DNA of 64,000 nt from Collinsella aerofaciens (GTDB lineage Bacteria > Actinomycetota > Coriobacteriia > Coriobacteriales > Coriobacteriaceae), in the NCBI RefSeq assembly GCF_028209885.1, contig NZ_JAQLEM010000003.1, positions 1-64,000 of the forward strand, given 5' to 3'. Position 1 is the first letter of the stretch, and every line of letters starts with the position of its first letter. Position numbers and translations under genes: made by a program. Below the pieces are notes generated by a model. The model did no database searches. It was given only the letters and a program-made list of their open reading frames with translations, and was not told the DNA's origin. Positions 45,060 to 55,600 of this stretch are shown here, one piece after another.

Positions 45060-48000
45060 TTAGCGCCCGTCGCCGCCGAGCAGTGCCAAAACATCCTCGC
45101 GGGTAAACAGCGCCGAGGAGATGCCATCGCCGCCGAGCACGCTGTTGACCAGGTCGCGTTTGGACTCCTGCATCTGCATAATGCGTTCCTCGATCGTGTC
45201 CTTGGCGATGAGCTTGTACACGGTCACGGTATGTTGCTGGCCAATACGGTGCGCGCGGTCGGTCGCCTGATCCTGCGCGGCCACGTTCCACCACGGGTCG
45301 TAGTGAATGACCACGTCGGCCGCCGTCAGGTTGAGGCCCACGCCGCCCGCCTTGAGCGAGATCAGAAACACCGGCACCTCGCCCGCCTGGAACTGCGCGA
45401 CCATCTTGGCACGGCTCTCCTTGGACGAAGCGCCCGTGAGCTTAAGAAAGCCGATGTCCTCCTTGGCCAGGCGCTTGCCAATGATATCGAGCATGCCCGT
45501 GAACTGGCTGAACAACAGAATGTGGTGCCCGCCGTCGAGCGCACCGTGCACGAGCTCCATGCAAGCGTCGAGCTTGGCGCTCCCTGCCTTGTAGCCCTCG
45601 TAGTGTAGATGCGGGTCGCAGCAGATCTGGCGCAGCTTGGTGAGCTCGGCGAGCACCTTGAGTTTGTCTTTCTTAAACTCGGATGCCTCGCGGTGCTGCA
45701 CCTGCTGGGCGATGCGGTCTTGGTTGGCCAGGTAGAGCTTGCGCTGTTCGCCGGTGAGCTGCGCCATGACGGTGTCTTCGATCTTCTCGGGCAGGTCAGC
45801 AACCACGTCTTCCTTGACACGGCGCAGCACAAACGGCGACACGAGCGCTTGCAAGCGAGCGGCGCTGTCACCCTCGGCGTGCTCGACCGGGCTTTCGAAG
45901 CGCTTGGCAAACGACTCGCGCGTGCCAAGCAGGCCCGGCATCAAAAAGTCGAAGATGCTCCAGAGCTCGGACAGGCGGTTTTCGATGGGCGTTCCCGTCA
46001 AGGCAAAGCGCACGCCGGCCGGCAAACGCTTGGCAGCGCGGGCCACCTGCGTGAGCGGGTTTTTAATGTACTGGGCCTCGTCGAGCACAACGCGGGCAAA
46101 GTCCTGCTCGGCATACTCGTCGATATCGCGGCGCATGAGGTCATACGATGTCACGACCACGTTATGCTCGTCGGCGCCGGCTATCTGCACGCGGCGCTGC
46201 GCTTTGGCGCCCACAATGGCACACACATCGAGCGAAGGCGCAAAGCGCTCCAGCTCGGCGGTCCAGTTATACACGAGCGACGCAGGACACACCACAAGCG
46301 TGGGCTTGGCATCCCCCGCCTCCACGCGCGCCAGGATATGTGCGATCATCTGCAGTGTTTTGCCCAGGCCCATATCGTCGGCCAAGATCCCGCCGAGGCC
46401 CAGGTGCTCGAGCGAGCCGAGCCACTGGTAGCCGTCGACCTGATAGCCGCGCAATGTGGCTTTGAGCGAGACCGGCACCGTAAAGTCCATCTTGCCGAGC
46501 GTATCCAAGCGCTCGACGGTGCGACGGAACGCAGCGTCGCGATCGGCTTCGAGCGCGGACGTGCGTGCAAGCATGCTATCGACAAACAGGGTGCTCGACG
46601 CGGGAAGCGACACGCCGTCGAGCAGATCGACGGCATCGACGCCCAGGTCCTCGGCAAGACCAAACGCGGCGCGGGCGCCCTCGTCCAGGCGTACGATGTC
46701 GCCCGACGTGAGGCGTGCAAACGTCTGGTGGCGCTTGTACGAGTCAAGATAGATGGCAAGATCTGCCGCCGAAAGACCGCTCGCGCCCAGTTCAACATCG
46801 AGCAGGTTGCTCTTGACGGTCGCGCGCACCGAAAGCTTGGGCGCAGGGCGCACCGAGATCTGGCGCAGGCGGTCGCTGAGCATGACCTCGCCCAGCTCGG
46901 ACAGGGCAGACAGGCCCTCGGTCAGCAAGTGGAACAGGCTCTCGTCGTCGCGCTCCTCAAACGCCAGGCCGCCCTCGTAAAAGTCGAAATACATGGCAGC
47001 CGTGTCCATAACGCGAAACTCCGCGACCACGTCGCGCGGCGGCACACCAGGGCGCTGTTCTTCGAAGGGGCTTCCCGGAGCACCCAGGCTAAAGAGATCT
47101 GCCGACCAGTCGCCGTAGGCAACCGTAATCTTGCAGGTTACGAGACCGTCGTCGACACCGATTGCCATGGCAAAGCTCGGCTCGGGCGCCACGGTGTCAA
47201 GCACGGCGGGAGCGGTGAGGTCAGTGTATTCGCGCAGCACGGGCAGTGCCATGCGACAGAATTCGCCCACCTGCTCGGCGGCGATATGGACCGGCGTGCG
47301 ACAGGGCAGCAGACGCGACAGAAACGGTGCGGCATGCTGGGCAAACGCCGCATCGGCGCGGCGCGCGCGGTGCGTGTCGACCAGATAGGCAACGTCGCCC
47401 GAGACAAAGCAGTACATATCGGCGGGCAGGCGCAAGTCGTAGCTGCCACCGGCCGCCGGCGCGATCTTGGCGGCAAGGAGCGGCGGTTGTTTTGCCGAGA
47501 CCTCGTCCTCCCCCACCGGCGACAACTCAACCGCCACCTCGTAGGAACGATGCGTCGTCGTTCCCCGCGACCAGGCGGGCTCAAAGGAAATGGTCCGGCC
47601 ACGCAGCAAGTCCAGCATGTATACGATGTCATGCTCGGACAGCGGCAGCTGGCGCTCGGCGACAAAGCCGCTGCGTGCAAAATCGTACGACGCCGAACGC
47701 GAACTCGTGATGTCGCTCAGATACACAACCGTTGCCACAACAAGGTCGAGCAGACGCACCGAAACCTCGTCGAAGGCCTCGGGCGCATGGAGGAACGTGA
47801 GCTTTTTGCCGTACGAGAACGTGCCGCCGCGCACGTAGGCGGCGGCCATGCCGTCGATGTCCTTGACCACGTAGGACACCGAGCCGCAGCGGATGCGAAG
47901 CTCGAGCGCCCAGCTAAAGCGGTCGGCAAACAGCGGATTGTAGTACGGCACCAGCGAGGGCTCCAATACCGCCTTGGGGGCATCGGGGTCGACAGTGCCG

Positions 48001-48524
48001 GCGAGCTTGCGGCGCATGCCCGCCAACTCATCCATGCGCGCGTCCGAAAGATCGGAGAGCGCCTTCATGAGGCTCGGGCTCGTGGGGACGGGCGCCGGGA
48101 AGGGAAAGTTAGGGTTGACCGCCGGTGCGGCAGACGCAGGACGCGCGGCTTGCTTAGGCGCCGCCGTAAACGTGCGAACCGGTGTGCGCAGGCCCTCGAC
48201 GGGCTCGGCGCCGCTTGCGTCCAGATACGCCAGCGCTGTGGCGATGGCGTGCTTGCACATGCCAGGGTAGCGATAGGCAGCGGGGCAATCGCAGTCGTAG
48301 TCGATCACCTCGTGCTCGTCCATGTCGAGCGCCACGTGCGTCTTGTACAGGTCGCCGCGCGAGCCACGCACCGAGCCCTCAACCGTCACATTTTTGGAGA
48401 AGCGCGAGCCGCTGTCCTCAATCGACAGCACGGCGCCGTTGAGCATGAGAGAACGCCCCTTCATAAAGGTGCCGCTCAGCGCCGCCTCTTTCCGGAGCGC
48501 CTGCACAAACGTCCCCTGTGCCAT
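45060..48524 (-). CDS. SNF2-family helicase with SWIM zinc finger
   Basis: A 1,154-residue DNA translocase. Near residues 70-90 is a SWIM zinc motif (CDCPAAYRYPGMCKHAIA). Residues 120-640 are a poorly conserved bacterial SNF2-associated region. The C-terminal SNF2 ATPase core has Walker A (LADDMGLGKTLQM), the DEAQ box (VVLDEAQYIKNP), LTGTPIENRLSELWSIFDFL, and the second lobe with SLKAGGVGLNLTAADVV and DQATDRAHRIGQ. GGAGG lies five bases before the ATG at 48524; upstream codons are a TTG-started extension. It follows dnaE in the same direction, with an inverted-repeat element between. A role in transcription-coupled or replication-linked DNA remodelling is likely; no methyltransferase partner is present. 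Confidence 0.9.
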   Translation of the reverse strand: MAQGTFVQALRKEAALSGTFMKGRSLMLNGAVLSIEDSGSRFSKNVTVEGSVRGSRGDLYKTHVALDMDEHEVIDYDCDCPAAYRYPGMCKHAIATALAYLDASGAEPVEGLRTPVRTFTAAPKQAARPASAAPAVNPNFPFPAPVPTSPSLMKALSDLSDARMDELAGMRRKLAGTVDPDAPKAVLEPSLVPYYNPLFADRFSWALELRIRCGSVSYVVKDIDGMAAAYVRGGTFSYGKKLTFLHAPEAFDEVSVRLLDLVVATVVYLSDITSSRSASYDFARSGFVAERQLPLSEHDIVYMLDLLRGRTISFEPAWSRGTTTHRSYEVAVELSPVGEDEVSAKQPPLLAAKIAPAAGGSYDLRLPADMYCFVSGDVAYLVDTHRARRADAAFAQHAAPFLSRLLPCRTPVHIAAEQVGEFCRMALPVLREYTDLTAPAVLDTVAPEPSFAMAIGVDDGLVTCKITVAYGDWSADLFSLGAPGSPFEEQRPGVPPRDVVAEFRVMDTAAMYFDFYEGGLAFEERDDESLFHLLTEGLSALSELGEVMLSDRLRQISVRPAPKLSVRATVKSNLLDVELGASGLSAADLAIYLDSYKRHQTFARLTSGDIVRLDEGARAAFGLAEDLGVDAVDLLDGVSLPASSTLFVDSMLARTSALEADRDAAFRRTVERLDTLGKMDFTVPVSLKATLRGYQVDGYQWLGSLEHLGLGGILADDMGLGKTLQMIAHILARVEAGDAKPTLVVCPASLVYNWTAELERFAPSLDVCAIVGAKAQRRVQIAGADEHNVVVTSYDLMRRDIDEYAEQDFARVVLDEAQYIKNPLTQVARAAKRLPAGVRFALTGTPIENRLSELWSIFDFLMPGLLGTRESFAKRFESPVEHAEGDSAARLQALVSPFVLRRVKEDVVADLPEKIEDTVMAQLTGEQRKLYLANQDRIAQQVQHREASEFKKDKLKVLAELTKLRQICCDPHLHYEGYKAGSAKLDACMELVHGALDGGHHILLFSQFTGMLDIIGKRLAKEDIGFLKLTGASSKESRAKMVAQFQAGEVPVFLISLKAGGVGLNLTAADVVIHYDPWWNVAAQDQATDRAHRIGQQHTVTVYKLIAKDTIEERIMQMQESKRDLVNSVLGGDGISSALFTREDVLALLGGDGR

Positions 48525-48544
48525 CACTTCCTCCAATCCACGCA

Positions 48545-48671
48545 GGGTAGCTAATTTGGGACGGGGCTTTTTTAGCTACTCCCATATGTCGGTTGAGATG
48601 CATTCCGACCCTAGCTCATTCGCCGTCAGTCAAAGGGTAGCTAAAATAGCCCCGTCCCAAATTAGCTACCC
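48545..48671. repeat. MITE-like inverted-repeat element between dnaE and the SNF2 gene
   Basis: Two near-identical units of about 37 bases face each other: GGGTAGCTAATTTGGGACGG... at 48545-48583 and its reverse complement at 48635-48671. Each unit itself has GGGTAGCTAA / TTAGCTAC(C)C ends. The 51-base spacer has a small GTCGG / CCGAC stem. The whole could fold as a very long hairpin in the dnaE transcript. Fragments of the same core lie at about 10906 and 60685, so it belongs to a dispersed family. Confidence 0.75.
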
Positions 48672-48687
48672 CTCAGCAACGCCGTCC

Positions 48688-51600
48688 CTAGATAACCGTC
48701 ACGCGGCCCTGATTACCCACGATGGCCTTTGCCTCTGCCAGCAGTGGAATCGAGCGTGCGTTGACCTTGGCCGGCACCTCGGCACGGAGCACGCGCCCGT
48801 CCACCTGCTCGATAAAGATCTCCACGCGGTCGCCGCCCGGGTTGGTGGTGAGCACCGTGGCAAGACGCGCCATATTGCCCTGGCTAAAGCGGCTGTTGGG
48901 GACCATGACCTCAAACACCTTGGGCTTGTTGTTCTCCTCGTTAAGCTCAAGCGGCACGATCTCCTGCGCGATGATCTGGTCGCCGCGGTCCGAGCGCTCG
49001 AGCTTGCCCTTAATGCGCACAAATGCGTCGGACAGCTGCGCGCCGGTCTCGGGATCGACCTCGCCGTACAGATACCCCTCGGCCTCTTTATAGGTCTTGG
49101 GGAACACGACAACGGTGGCCTCGCCTTCCATGTCCTCGAGCTGCACGATGCCCATGGGGTCGCCGTTTTTGGTCACACGCTTGGACACGCTCGAGACCAT
49201 GCCGGCCCACCACAGCGCCTTACCCTCGGGAATCTCCTGGTTGATGGTACCGCCCGTGGGGTTTTGCACCTCGTAGCCGGTGTCGATCTGCGAGAACGAG
49301 AAGTCGCGCGCTTTGCTAAGTGCATACTCAAACGGGCGCAGCGGGTGGTCCGAGACATAGATGCCCAGAACCTCCTTCTCCTGACTCAGCTTAAGGTGGC
49401 GGTCCCACTCCTGGCCGTCCGGATCGGGCACGCTGACCTCGAAGCCCGAGCCCTCAACGTCGCCAAACATATCGAAGAACGACGTCTGGCCGCTCGCGCG
49501 ATCCTTCTGGCGCTTCACAGCGGCATCGATGATGTTCTCGGGGTTGTTCTTGTCCACAAAGTGCATCATCTGGCGGCGCGGATACCCCGTGGAGTCGAAG
49601 GCACCTGCCTTGATCAGCGATTCGATCACGCGACGGTTGGCCTGGCTCGAGTCCACGCGCTCGACAAAGTCGTGCAGCGTCTTAAACGGACCGCCCGCCT
49701 CGCGCTCGGCGATAATCGCCTGCGCCACGCCGGTACCCACGCCGCGGATGCCGGCCAGACCAAAGCGCACGCCCTCCTTGGTAGCCGTGAACTCGGTACC
49801 GGACTCGTTGACATCTGGCGAAAGCACGGGGATGCCGTCGTGACGGCATGCCGAGACGTAGTGCACGATCTTGTCGGTCTTGCCCGTATAGGACGTCAGA
49901 ACGGCCGCCATGTACTCGTGCGGATAGTGCGCCTTGAGCCACGCCGTCTGCATAACCAGAATGGCGTAGCCGGCAGAGTGCGACTTGTTGAAGGCGTAGG
50001 ACGCGAACTCGAGAACATCGTCCCAAATCTTCTGGGCGACCTCGCGCGTGTAGTTGTTCTTGATAGCGCCGTTCATCCAGTGGTCGTAGGTGGTCTCGTC
50101 CGAGCCATCCTCCCAGTGGAGCACCGTCGACGTGAGCAGCTTGATCTTTTTCTTAGCCACGGGCTTACGGATACGCGAGTCCGATTCGCCCTTGGAGAAG
50201 CCGCACATCTCGACGGAGATGAGCATAACCTGCTCCTGGTAGACCATAGTGCCGTAGGTTTCGCCCAGGATGTCGTCCAGACGGTCGTCGTAGGATACGG
50301 CCGGCTCCTTGCCGTTCATACGGTTGATGTAGGACGAAACCATGCCGGCGCCCAGCGGGCCCGGGCGGTACAGAGCGATCAATGCTACGACGTGCTTGTA
50401 CTCGGTGGGCTTCATGTTCTTGATCGTGGCCGTCATGCCGGCGGACTCGACCTGGAAGACGCCGGCGGTGTGACCGGAACCCATGAGCTTAAAGATCTCG
50501 GGGTCGTCAAAGGGAATCTCTTCCTCTTTGATGTCGATGCCGAAGTTCTTTTTGATGTTAGCCTTGGCCTTAGAGATAACCGTCAGCGTGCGCAGACCCA
50601 GGAAGTCCATCTTGAGCAAGCCCATGTCGGCAACGGTATGACCCTCGTACTGGGTAATCTCGACGCCGCCCTTGGTATCGAGCTTGGTGGGTACGTGCTC
50701 GTTGACGGGATCGCGGCAGATCAGAACGGCGCACGCGTGCACGCCCTCGCCACGGGTGAGGCCCTCGATCGAGAGCGCCGTGTCGATGATGCGGCGAGCG
50801 TCGTCATCCTTTTTATAGGCCTCGGCAAAGTCGGGGTTAAACAGATCCTCTTTGCCGGGTTGCTTTTCGAGCACCTGCTTGAGCTTGACCTTGGGGTCGC
50901 TCGAGACCATCTTGGACAGGCGCTGGCCCATGTAGACCGGATAGTCCAGCACGCGCGCGGCGTCGTTGATGGCCTGCTTGGCCTTAATGGTCGAGTAGGT
51001 GATGACGTGGGTGACCTTCTCGGGGCCGTAGAGCTGGCGAACGTGCTCCACGACCTCGAGGCGCCGCTCATCGTCGAAGTCCATATCGATATCGGGCATC
51101 TCGGTACGCTGCGGGGACAGGAACCTCTCGAACATCAGGCCGTTCTCGAGCGGGTCGAACGCGGTGATGTTCATGGCGTAGGCGACGATAGCGCCGGCGG
51201 CCGAGCCACGGCCGGGGCCGACGCCGATGCCGTTGTCCTTAGCCCATTGGACGTACTCGGCAACGATCAAAAAGTAGGCGGCAAAGCCCTTGTCGCAGAT
51301 GACCTTGTATTCGTACTCAAAGCGCTCTTTGATGTTAACGCCACCGATCTCGCGCGTAGCCCAGTCGTCGCCATAGTGCTGGCGCAGGCCCTTCTCGCAC
51401 TCGCGGCGGAACTGGCTCTCGTGCGTCTCGCCGGGATCGAGCAGCGGGAAGCGCGGCAGGATGATAGAGTCCCAGTCGAGCTCGACGTAGCACTTGTCAG
51501 CGATCTCGAGCGTGTTGTCGCAGGCCTCGGGGCAATACGGGAACATCGCCCGCATCTCCTCCTCGGTCTTCATGTAAAACTCCGAGCCGGTCATGCGCAT

Positions 51601-52491
51601 GCGGTTGGGGTCGTCGACCTTGGCATTCATGCCAATGCACATGATGACGTCCTGCACGGGCGCATCCTCGCGGCGCAGGTAGTGGAAGTCGTTGGTGGCG
51701 ATGACCTTGACGCCCACCTGTTTTGCAATGTCGATGAGCGTGCGGTCCATCTGCTCGTCGGTCAGGCCGTTGTCGGTGGTGATGCCGTGTTCCTGGATCT
51801 CGATGTAAAAGTCGCCGGGGTCGAAGGTGTCGCGGAAGGTCTCGGCCCACTTGATGGCGCCCTCCATGTCACCGCGGTCGATGTATTTAGGGATGATGCC
51901 CGCGATGCAGGCGCTGGTGCAGATCATGCCCTTGGCGTGGCGGCGCAGGTTGTCGAGCGTCACGCGCGGCTTGTAGTAAAAGCCCTGCACGGCGGCCTCG
52001 GAGACCGTCTGCATCAGGTTGACGTAGCCCTCTTGATCCTTGGCCAGAAGGATCATGTGGTAGAGCTCGGGCTTGTGGTCGCGGGCAAGGGTCTCGTCCG
52101 GCGTAAAGTAGACCTCGCAGCCAAAGATGGGTTTGATGACCAGGGGCGGCTTGAGCTCGTCGATGTTGCCCTTCTCGTCCCACATGGCCATGTCTTTGAC
52201 GTACTGGGCATGCTCGCGCGGGTTTGCCTCGGGGTCGGGCTCCACCAGCTCGTCGCGGCGGTCCTTTTCCAAGAAGGCCTTGTCGTGGCTCCAGGTTTTG
52301 TACTCGGGCGTGTTGTGATTGACGGCGTCGCAGGCCAGCGCCAGGTCGGGCACGCCATACATGTAGCCGTGGTCGGTAATGGCCACGGCGGGCATGCCCA
52401 GCTCTACGGCGCGGTTGACCATATCCTGGATACGGGTTGCGCCGTCGAGCATGGAGAAAACAGTGTGATTGTGCAGATGGACGAATGCCAT
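48688..52491 (-). CDS. dnaE: DNA polymerase III alpha subunit
   Basis: The replicative DNA polymerase catalytic subunit, 1,267 residues. The PHP domain begins at residue 1 (FVHLHNHTVFSMLDGATR, ITDHGYMYG) and contains an insert of about 60 residues (roughly 58-117, with YKTWSHDKAFLEKDRRDE). The palm carries the catalytic acids in PDIDMDFDDERR after GVGPGRGSAAGAIVAYAM. Further motifs are TRGEGVHACAVLI and YQEQVMLISVEMCGFSKGESD. A C-terminal OB-fold region (WWAGMVSSVSKRVTKNGDPM) and tail complete a DnaE1-type enzyme. GGAG lies eight bases before the ATG. Confidence 0.97.
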   Translation of the reverse strand: MAFVHLHNHTVFSMLDGATRIQDMVNRAVELGMPAVAITDHGYMYGVPDLALACDAVNHNTPEYKTWSHDKAFLEKDRRDELVEPDPEANPREHAQYVKDMAMWDEKGNIDELKPPLVIKPIFGCEVYFTPDETLARDHKPELYHMILLAKDQEGYVNLMQTVSEAAVQGFYYKPRVTLDNLRRHAKGMICTSACIAGIIPKYIDRGDMEGAIKWAETFRDTFDPGDFYIEIQEHGITTDNGLTDEQMDRTLIDIAKQVGVKVIATNDFHYLRREDAPVQDVIMCIGMNAKVDDPNRMRMTGSEFYMKTEEEMRAMFPYCPEACDNTLEIADKCYVELDWDSIILPRFPLLDPGETHESQFRRECEKGLRQHYGDDWATREIGGVNIKERFEYEYKVICDKGFAAYFLIVAEYVQWAKDNGIGVGPGRGSAAGAIVAYAMNITAFDPLENGLMFERFLSPQRTEMPDIDMDFDDERRLEVVEHVRQLYGPEKVTHVITYSTIKAKQAINDAARVLDYPVYMGQRLSKMVSSDPKVKLKQVLEKQPGKEDLFNPDFAEAYKKDDDARRIIDTALSIEGLTRGEGVHACAVLICRDPVNEHVPTKLDTKGGVEITQYEGHTVADMGLLKMDFLGLRTLTVISKAKANIKKNFGIDIKEEEIPFDDPEIFKLMGSGHTAGVFQVESAGMTATIKNMKPTEYKHVVALIALYRPGPLGAGMVSSYINRMNGKEPAVSYDDRLDDILGETYGTMVYQEQVMLISVEMCGFSKGESDSRIRKPVAKKKIKLLTSTVLHWEDGSDETTYDHWMNGAIKNNYTREVAQKIWDDVLEFASYAFNKSHSAGYAILVMQTAWLKAHYPHEYMAAVLTSYTGKTDKIVHYVSACRHDGIPVLSPDVNESGTEFTATKEGVRFGLAGIRGVGTGVAQAIIAEREAGGPFKTLHDFVERVDSSQANRRVIESLIKAGAFDSTGYPRRQMMHFVDKNNPENIIDAAVKRQKDRASGQTSFFDMFGDVEGSGFEVSVPDPDGQEWDRHLKLSQEKEVLGIYVSDHPLRPFEYALSKARDFSFSQIDTGYEVQNPTGGTINQEIPEGKALWWAGMVSSVSKRVTKNGDPMGIVQLEDMEGEATVVVFPKTYKEAEGYLYGEVDPETGAQLSDAFVRIKGKLERSDRGDQIIAQEIVPLELNEENNKPKVFEVMVPNSRFSQGNMARLATVLTTNPGGDRVEIFIEQVDGRVLRAEVPAKVNARSIPLLAEAKAIVGNQGRVTVI

Positions 52492-52592
52492 GTGATGAGC
52501 TCCGATGCGGGTTCGTGTTCTGACTGAACGATTTTACCGCACGGCGCGGACGGCACCCGAACCTAGCCAAACCCACACGGCTCCTCTTGCAG

Positions 52593-52655
52593 TTGCGGTG
52601 GAATAGTTCCCGCTTGGGCCACCTGGACCGCAATACAGGAACTATTCCACCGCAA
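52593..52655. repeat. Inverted repeat between addA and dnaE
   Basis: Perfect 18-base arms TTGCGGTGGAATAGTTCC and its complement, with a 27-base spacer that holds a further imperfect pairing (GGGCC/GGACC). It lies just after the addA stop. It has no T run and is a different family from the element at 48545. It may be a REP-like or mobile non-coding repeat. Confidence 0.65.
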
Positions 52656-52667
52656 GTTATCTGAGGG

Positions 52668-55600
52668 CTAGAGATTGTAGGTGACTACTTGGGGCTCGGC
52701 GGGTTCGACGAAGATGGCTGGATTCGCCTGCTCCACGCGAACGAACTTGACCGTCACCGCCTCAACGCCCGCCTTGTGCAACACGTCGGCGTAGACGCGC
52801 GCCTGCAGGGCGTGCTTCTCGAGCAGCTGTTCCGGCGTCTCATCCTGCGTGCCACCCGTCTTGTAATCAATGACCAGGGCGCGTGACGGATCGGCCGGGT
52901 CGGTGGCCAGTGCATCGATGGCGCCCTCGGCATAGGCACCGTAGCGAGCGATGTCCTCGTCCTCGCAGCCCAGCGAAAAGAACGGCACCTCGGCGCGAAC
53001 GCACGGCCACGCGAGCAGGTCGGCACGAACAGCCGACTTGAGCCAGCGGTCCAGAGCAACGTCGAAGCGTTCGCGCTGCTCCGGCGTCAGGCGCCACAAG
53101 CGTGCCAGCGCATCGGCACGCGCGGCGGGCAACGCATCGGCACCCATCTCGATGAGCCACTGGCAGGCGGCGTGGAAGGCCGAGCCCAGCGCCATGGGAT
53201 TGCCGGCGGGCTCGACAGCGGCCACGTCTGCATCCGTCATCTCCGAGCCATCCGACTCTGCATCATCGCCGGACTCGTCCATGGGAACACGAGCCTCGGC
53301 GGCACGGTCTTCCGTCTCGGCATGGAGTGCCGCGGCGATTGACGAGTAGCTATACGAGTCACGCATCGGATACGGACAGATGCCCATGCGCGCGCCCACT
53401 GCCTGGGGATACACAAGCTCAAACGAATCGGGCTTGGGGTCGGCAGGACCGGGGACGATTGTACTGGCCGAATCGTCGGCAGCATCTGTATCGGCATCGC
53501 CACGAACAAGCCTGCCCTCGGCATCCAGCGAAGCGTTGGCCTCAAACGCCTGCTCGCCAAAGGTAAAGCCCGCGAGCGAAATAAGCTCGTAGTCGCCCGG
53601 CTGGGAGTTGTCGAACACCAGGCGGTCGGCATCGAGCTGCGGCATGTCCAGAGCGTCGGTCGGCAAAATACGGCGGAGCACGTCGTAGGTCAGATCGGTC
53701 TCGACGTCGAAGGTCGGCGCCGTCACCTTGCCACGGCTCACGCCAGCATCCATCGCCAGAATGACCAGCTCACGCGCTCGCGTCATGGCGACATAGAGCA
53801 GACGAGCCCGCTCCTCGAGCGAAAGCTGCAGGTCGTCGTTGCGCAGGCGGGCAAATGCCTCGGCGGGAGAGCCCGTCGCACAGACGTCCTCCATGAGCTC
53901 CGGCGGCAGCCACAGCGACGTGCCCTTGCCCTTAAACGCATGCTCAAACTGCTTTTTGACGTCATCGCCCTTCACGAAGGCCCCATCGGCAAGCTTAACG
54001 CCATCAAAACGAGCCGGCAGCGCCACGACCTGCGCTCCTCCCTCGACGCGACCCATCCGTGCCGCACCCGAGGACTTACGCACGCCAAAGCACTCGGCGA
54101 CCGCCACGACCGGATATTCCAGACCCTTAGAGGCGTGAACCGTCATGATGCGCACCGCGCCGTCGCCCTCCTCGTTGAGGGCACCCGGGGCTTCCTTGCC
54201 CGCCAAGAAGCGGTCGAAGGCCAGCGCGATGGAACGCGGCGAGTTGCCGAACTCGGCCTCCGCCTCGGCCACGGCGTCGAGCGCCTTGAGCACGTTGGCG
54301 GCAATGGCCTTGCCCTCGGGACCGCGCTGTGCCAGACGCACAAACCAGCCGGAGGCGTTGACCACGTCGCGCGCGATGGCGGCGAACGAATCGCGGCCCA
54401 CGCGACGAAGCGCATACCGCAGCACCTCGCGGGCGCGCGTCACGAGCGGCAGATCTTGCAGACCCGGCACGTCGAAATCACTCATGATGCCCGCGTCGAT
54501 ATTCCGGCGCGAGGTCTCCCCCGTCTCGCTATCGAGCTTGGTCGCCAGCGCCAGGAACTCCTGAGCGCCGAGCGCAAACATCGGCGAGGCGAGCAGCGGC
54601 ATAAGGCCCTGCGCCGTATCGGCCGGATTGGCGAGCGCACATACCAGGGCGCGCACCGTCTGCACCTCGGCTGCTTGGGCAAAGACCGAGCCGCCCGCGA
54701 TGACGCAGTCGAGCCCCTGGTCGCGGAAGGCCTGGGCGTAGACGTCGGCGTTGGTCATGCGGCCAAGTAGCAGCACCATGCCGCCCTGAGGCTGGCCGGC
54801 ATCGGCAAGCGCGCGGAAGCGCTCGGCGATCGCACGGGCCTTGGCCTGTGTGCGCTCCTGCGTACTGCCGCCGGCAACAAAGAGCGCCTGACGACGCGAG
54901 GCGTCTGCCACCAGCGTATCCTTGCGGCCGTCGCTCGCCTCAAGATCCAAAAAGCCCTGCATCAGGCCGCCGTCATCGCCGTCGAAAACGCGTGCCACAT
55001 AACGCAGCACCTCGTCATGGCTGCGGAAGTTGCGCACAAGTTTGACGAGTTCGCCAGCAGGTGCGTCGGCCACTACAGTCGCCTCGGGCGCGGCAGACGA
55101 GCCCACCTTGCGCTCCTGGCGACGGAACACCTCGACCTCGGCGCCGCGGAAGCGATAGATGGACTGTTGTGCATCGCCCACGGTGCACAGCGCGCGCTCC
55201 CCCGCACCCGTCAGGTAACGAATCAGATCGACCTGCATCTGGTCGGTATCCTGAAACTCATCGATCATGACCATCTTAAAGCGGCCCTCGTACGCAGCAC
55301 GGATGGCAGGGTAATCGCGCAGGGCCTCGTAGGCCATACGCAGCAGGTCGTTATTATCGAGGGCGGACTGGGCAGCCTTCAGTGCGCGATACTCGGCCTC
55401 GACGGAACGGGCCAGGCCCACCAGCGCATCGAGCGCCGGGCCACCGCAGGCAAGCACGATATTGATAAACGCATCGGCGGCCTCGGCCTTGAGCAGCTCG
55501 ACCTGCTCCTTGGGGAATGCCTTGCTCGCGCGCGGCATGGTGCACGACATCATGAGTCGCGCCGCATCGGCCATGGTCTTGCCGCTCGCCTCGAACGCGT

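Noticed and set aside
45609-52527. Very long plus-strand frames opposite the SNF2 and dnaE genes
   Set aside because: Compositional shadows; the minus-strand proteins carry complete helicase and polymerase motifs.
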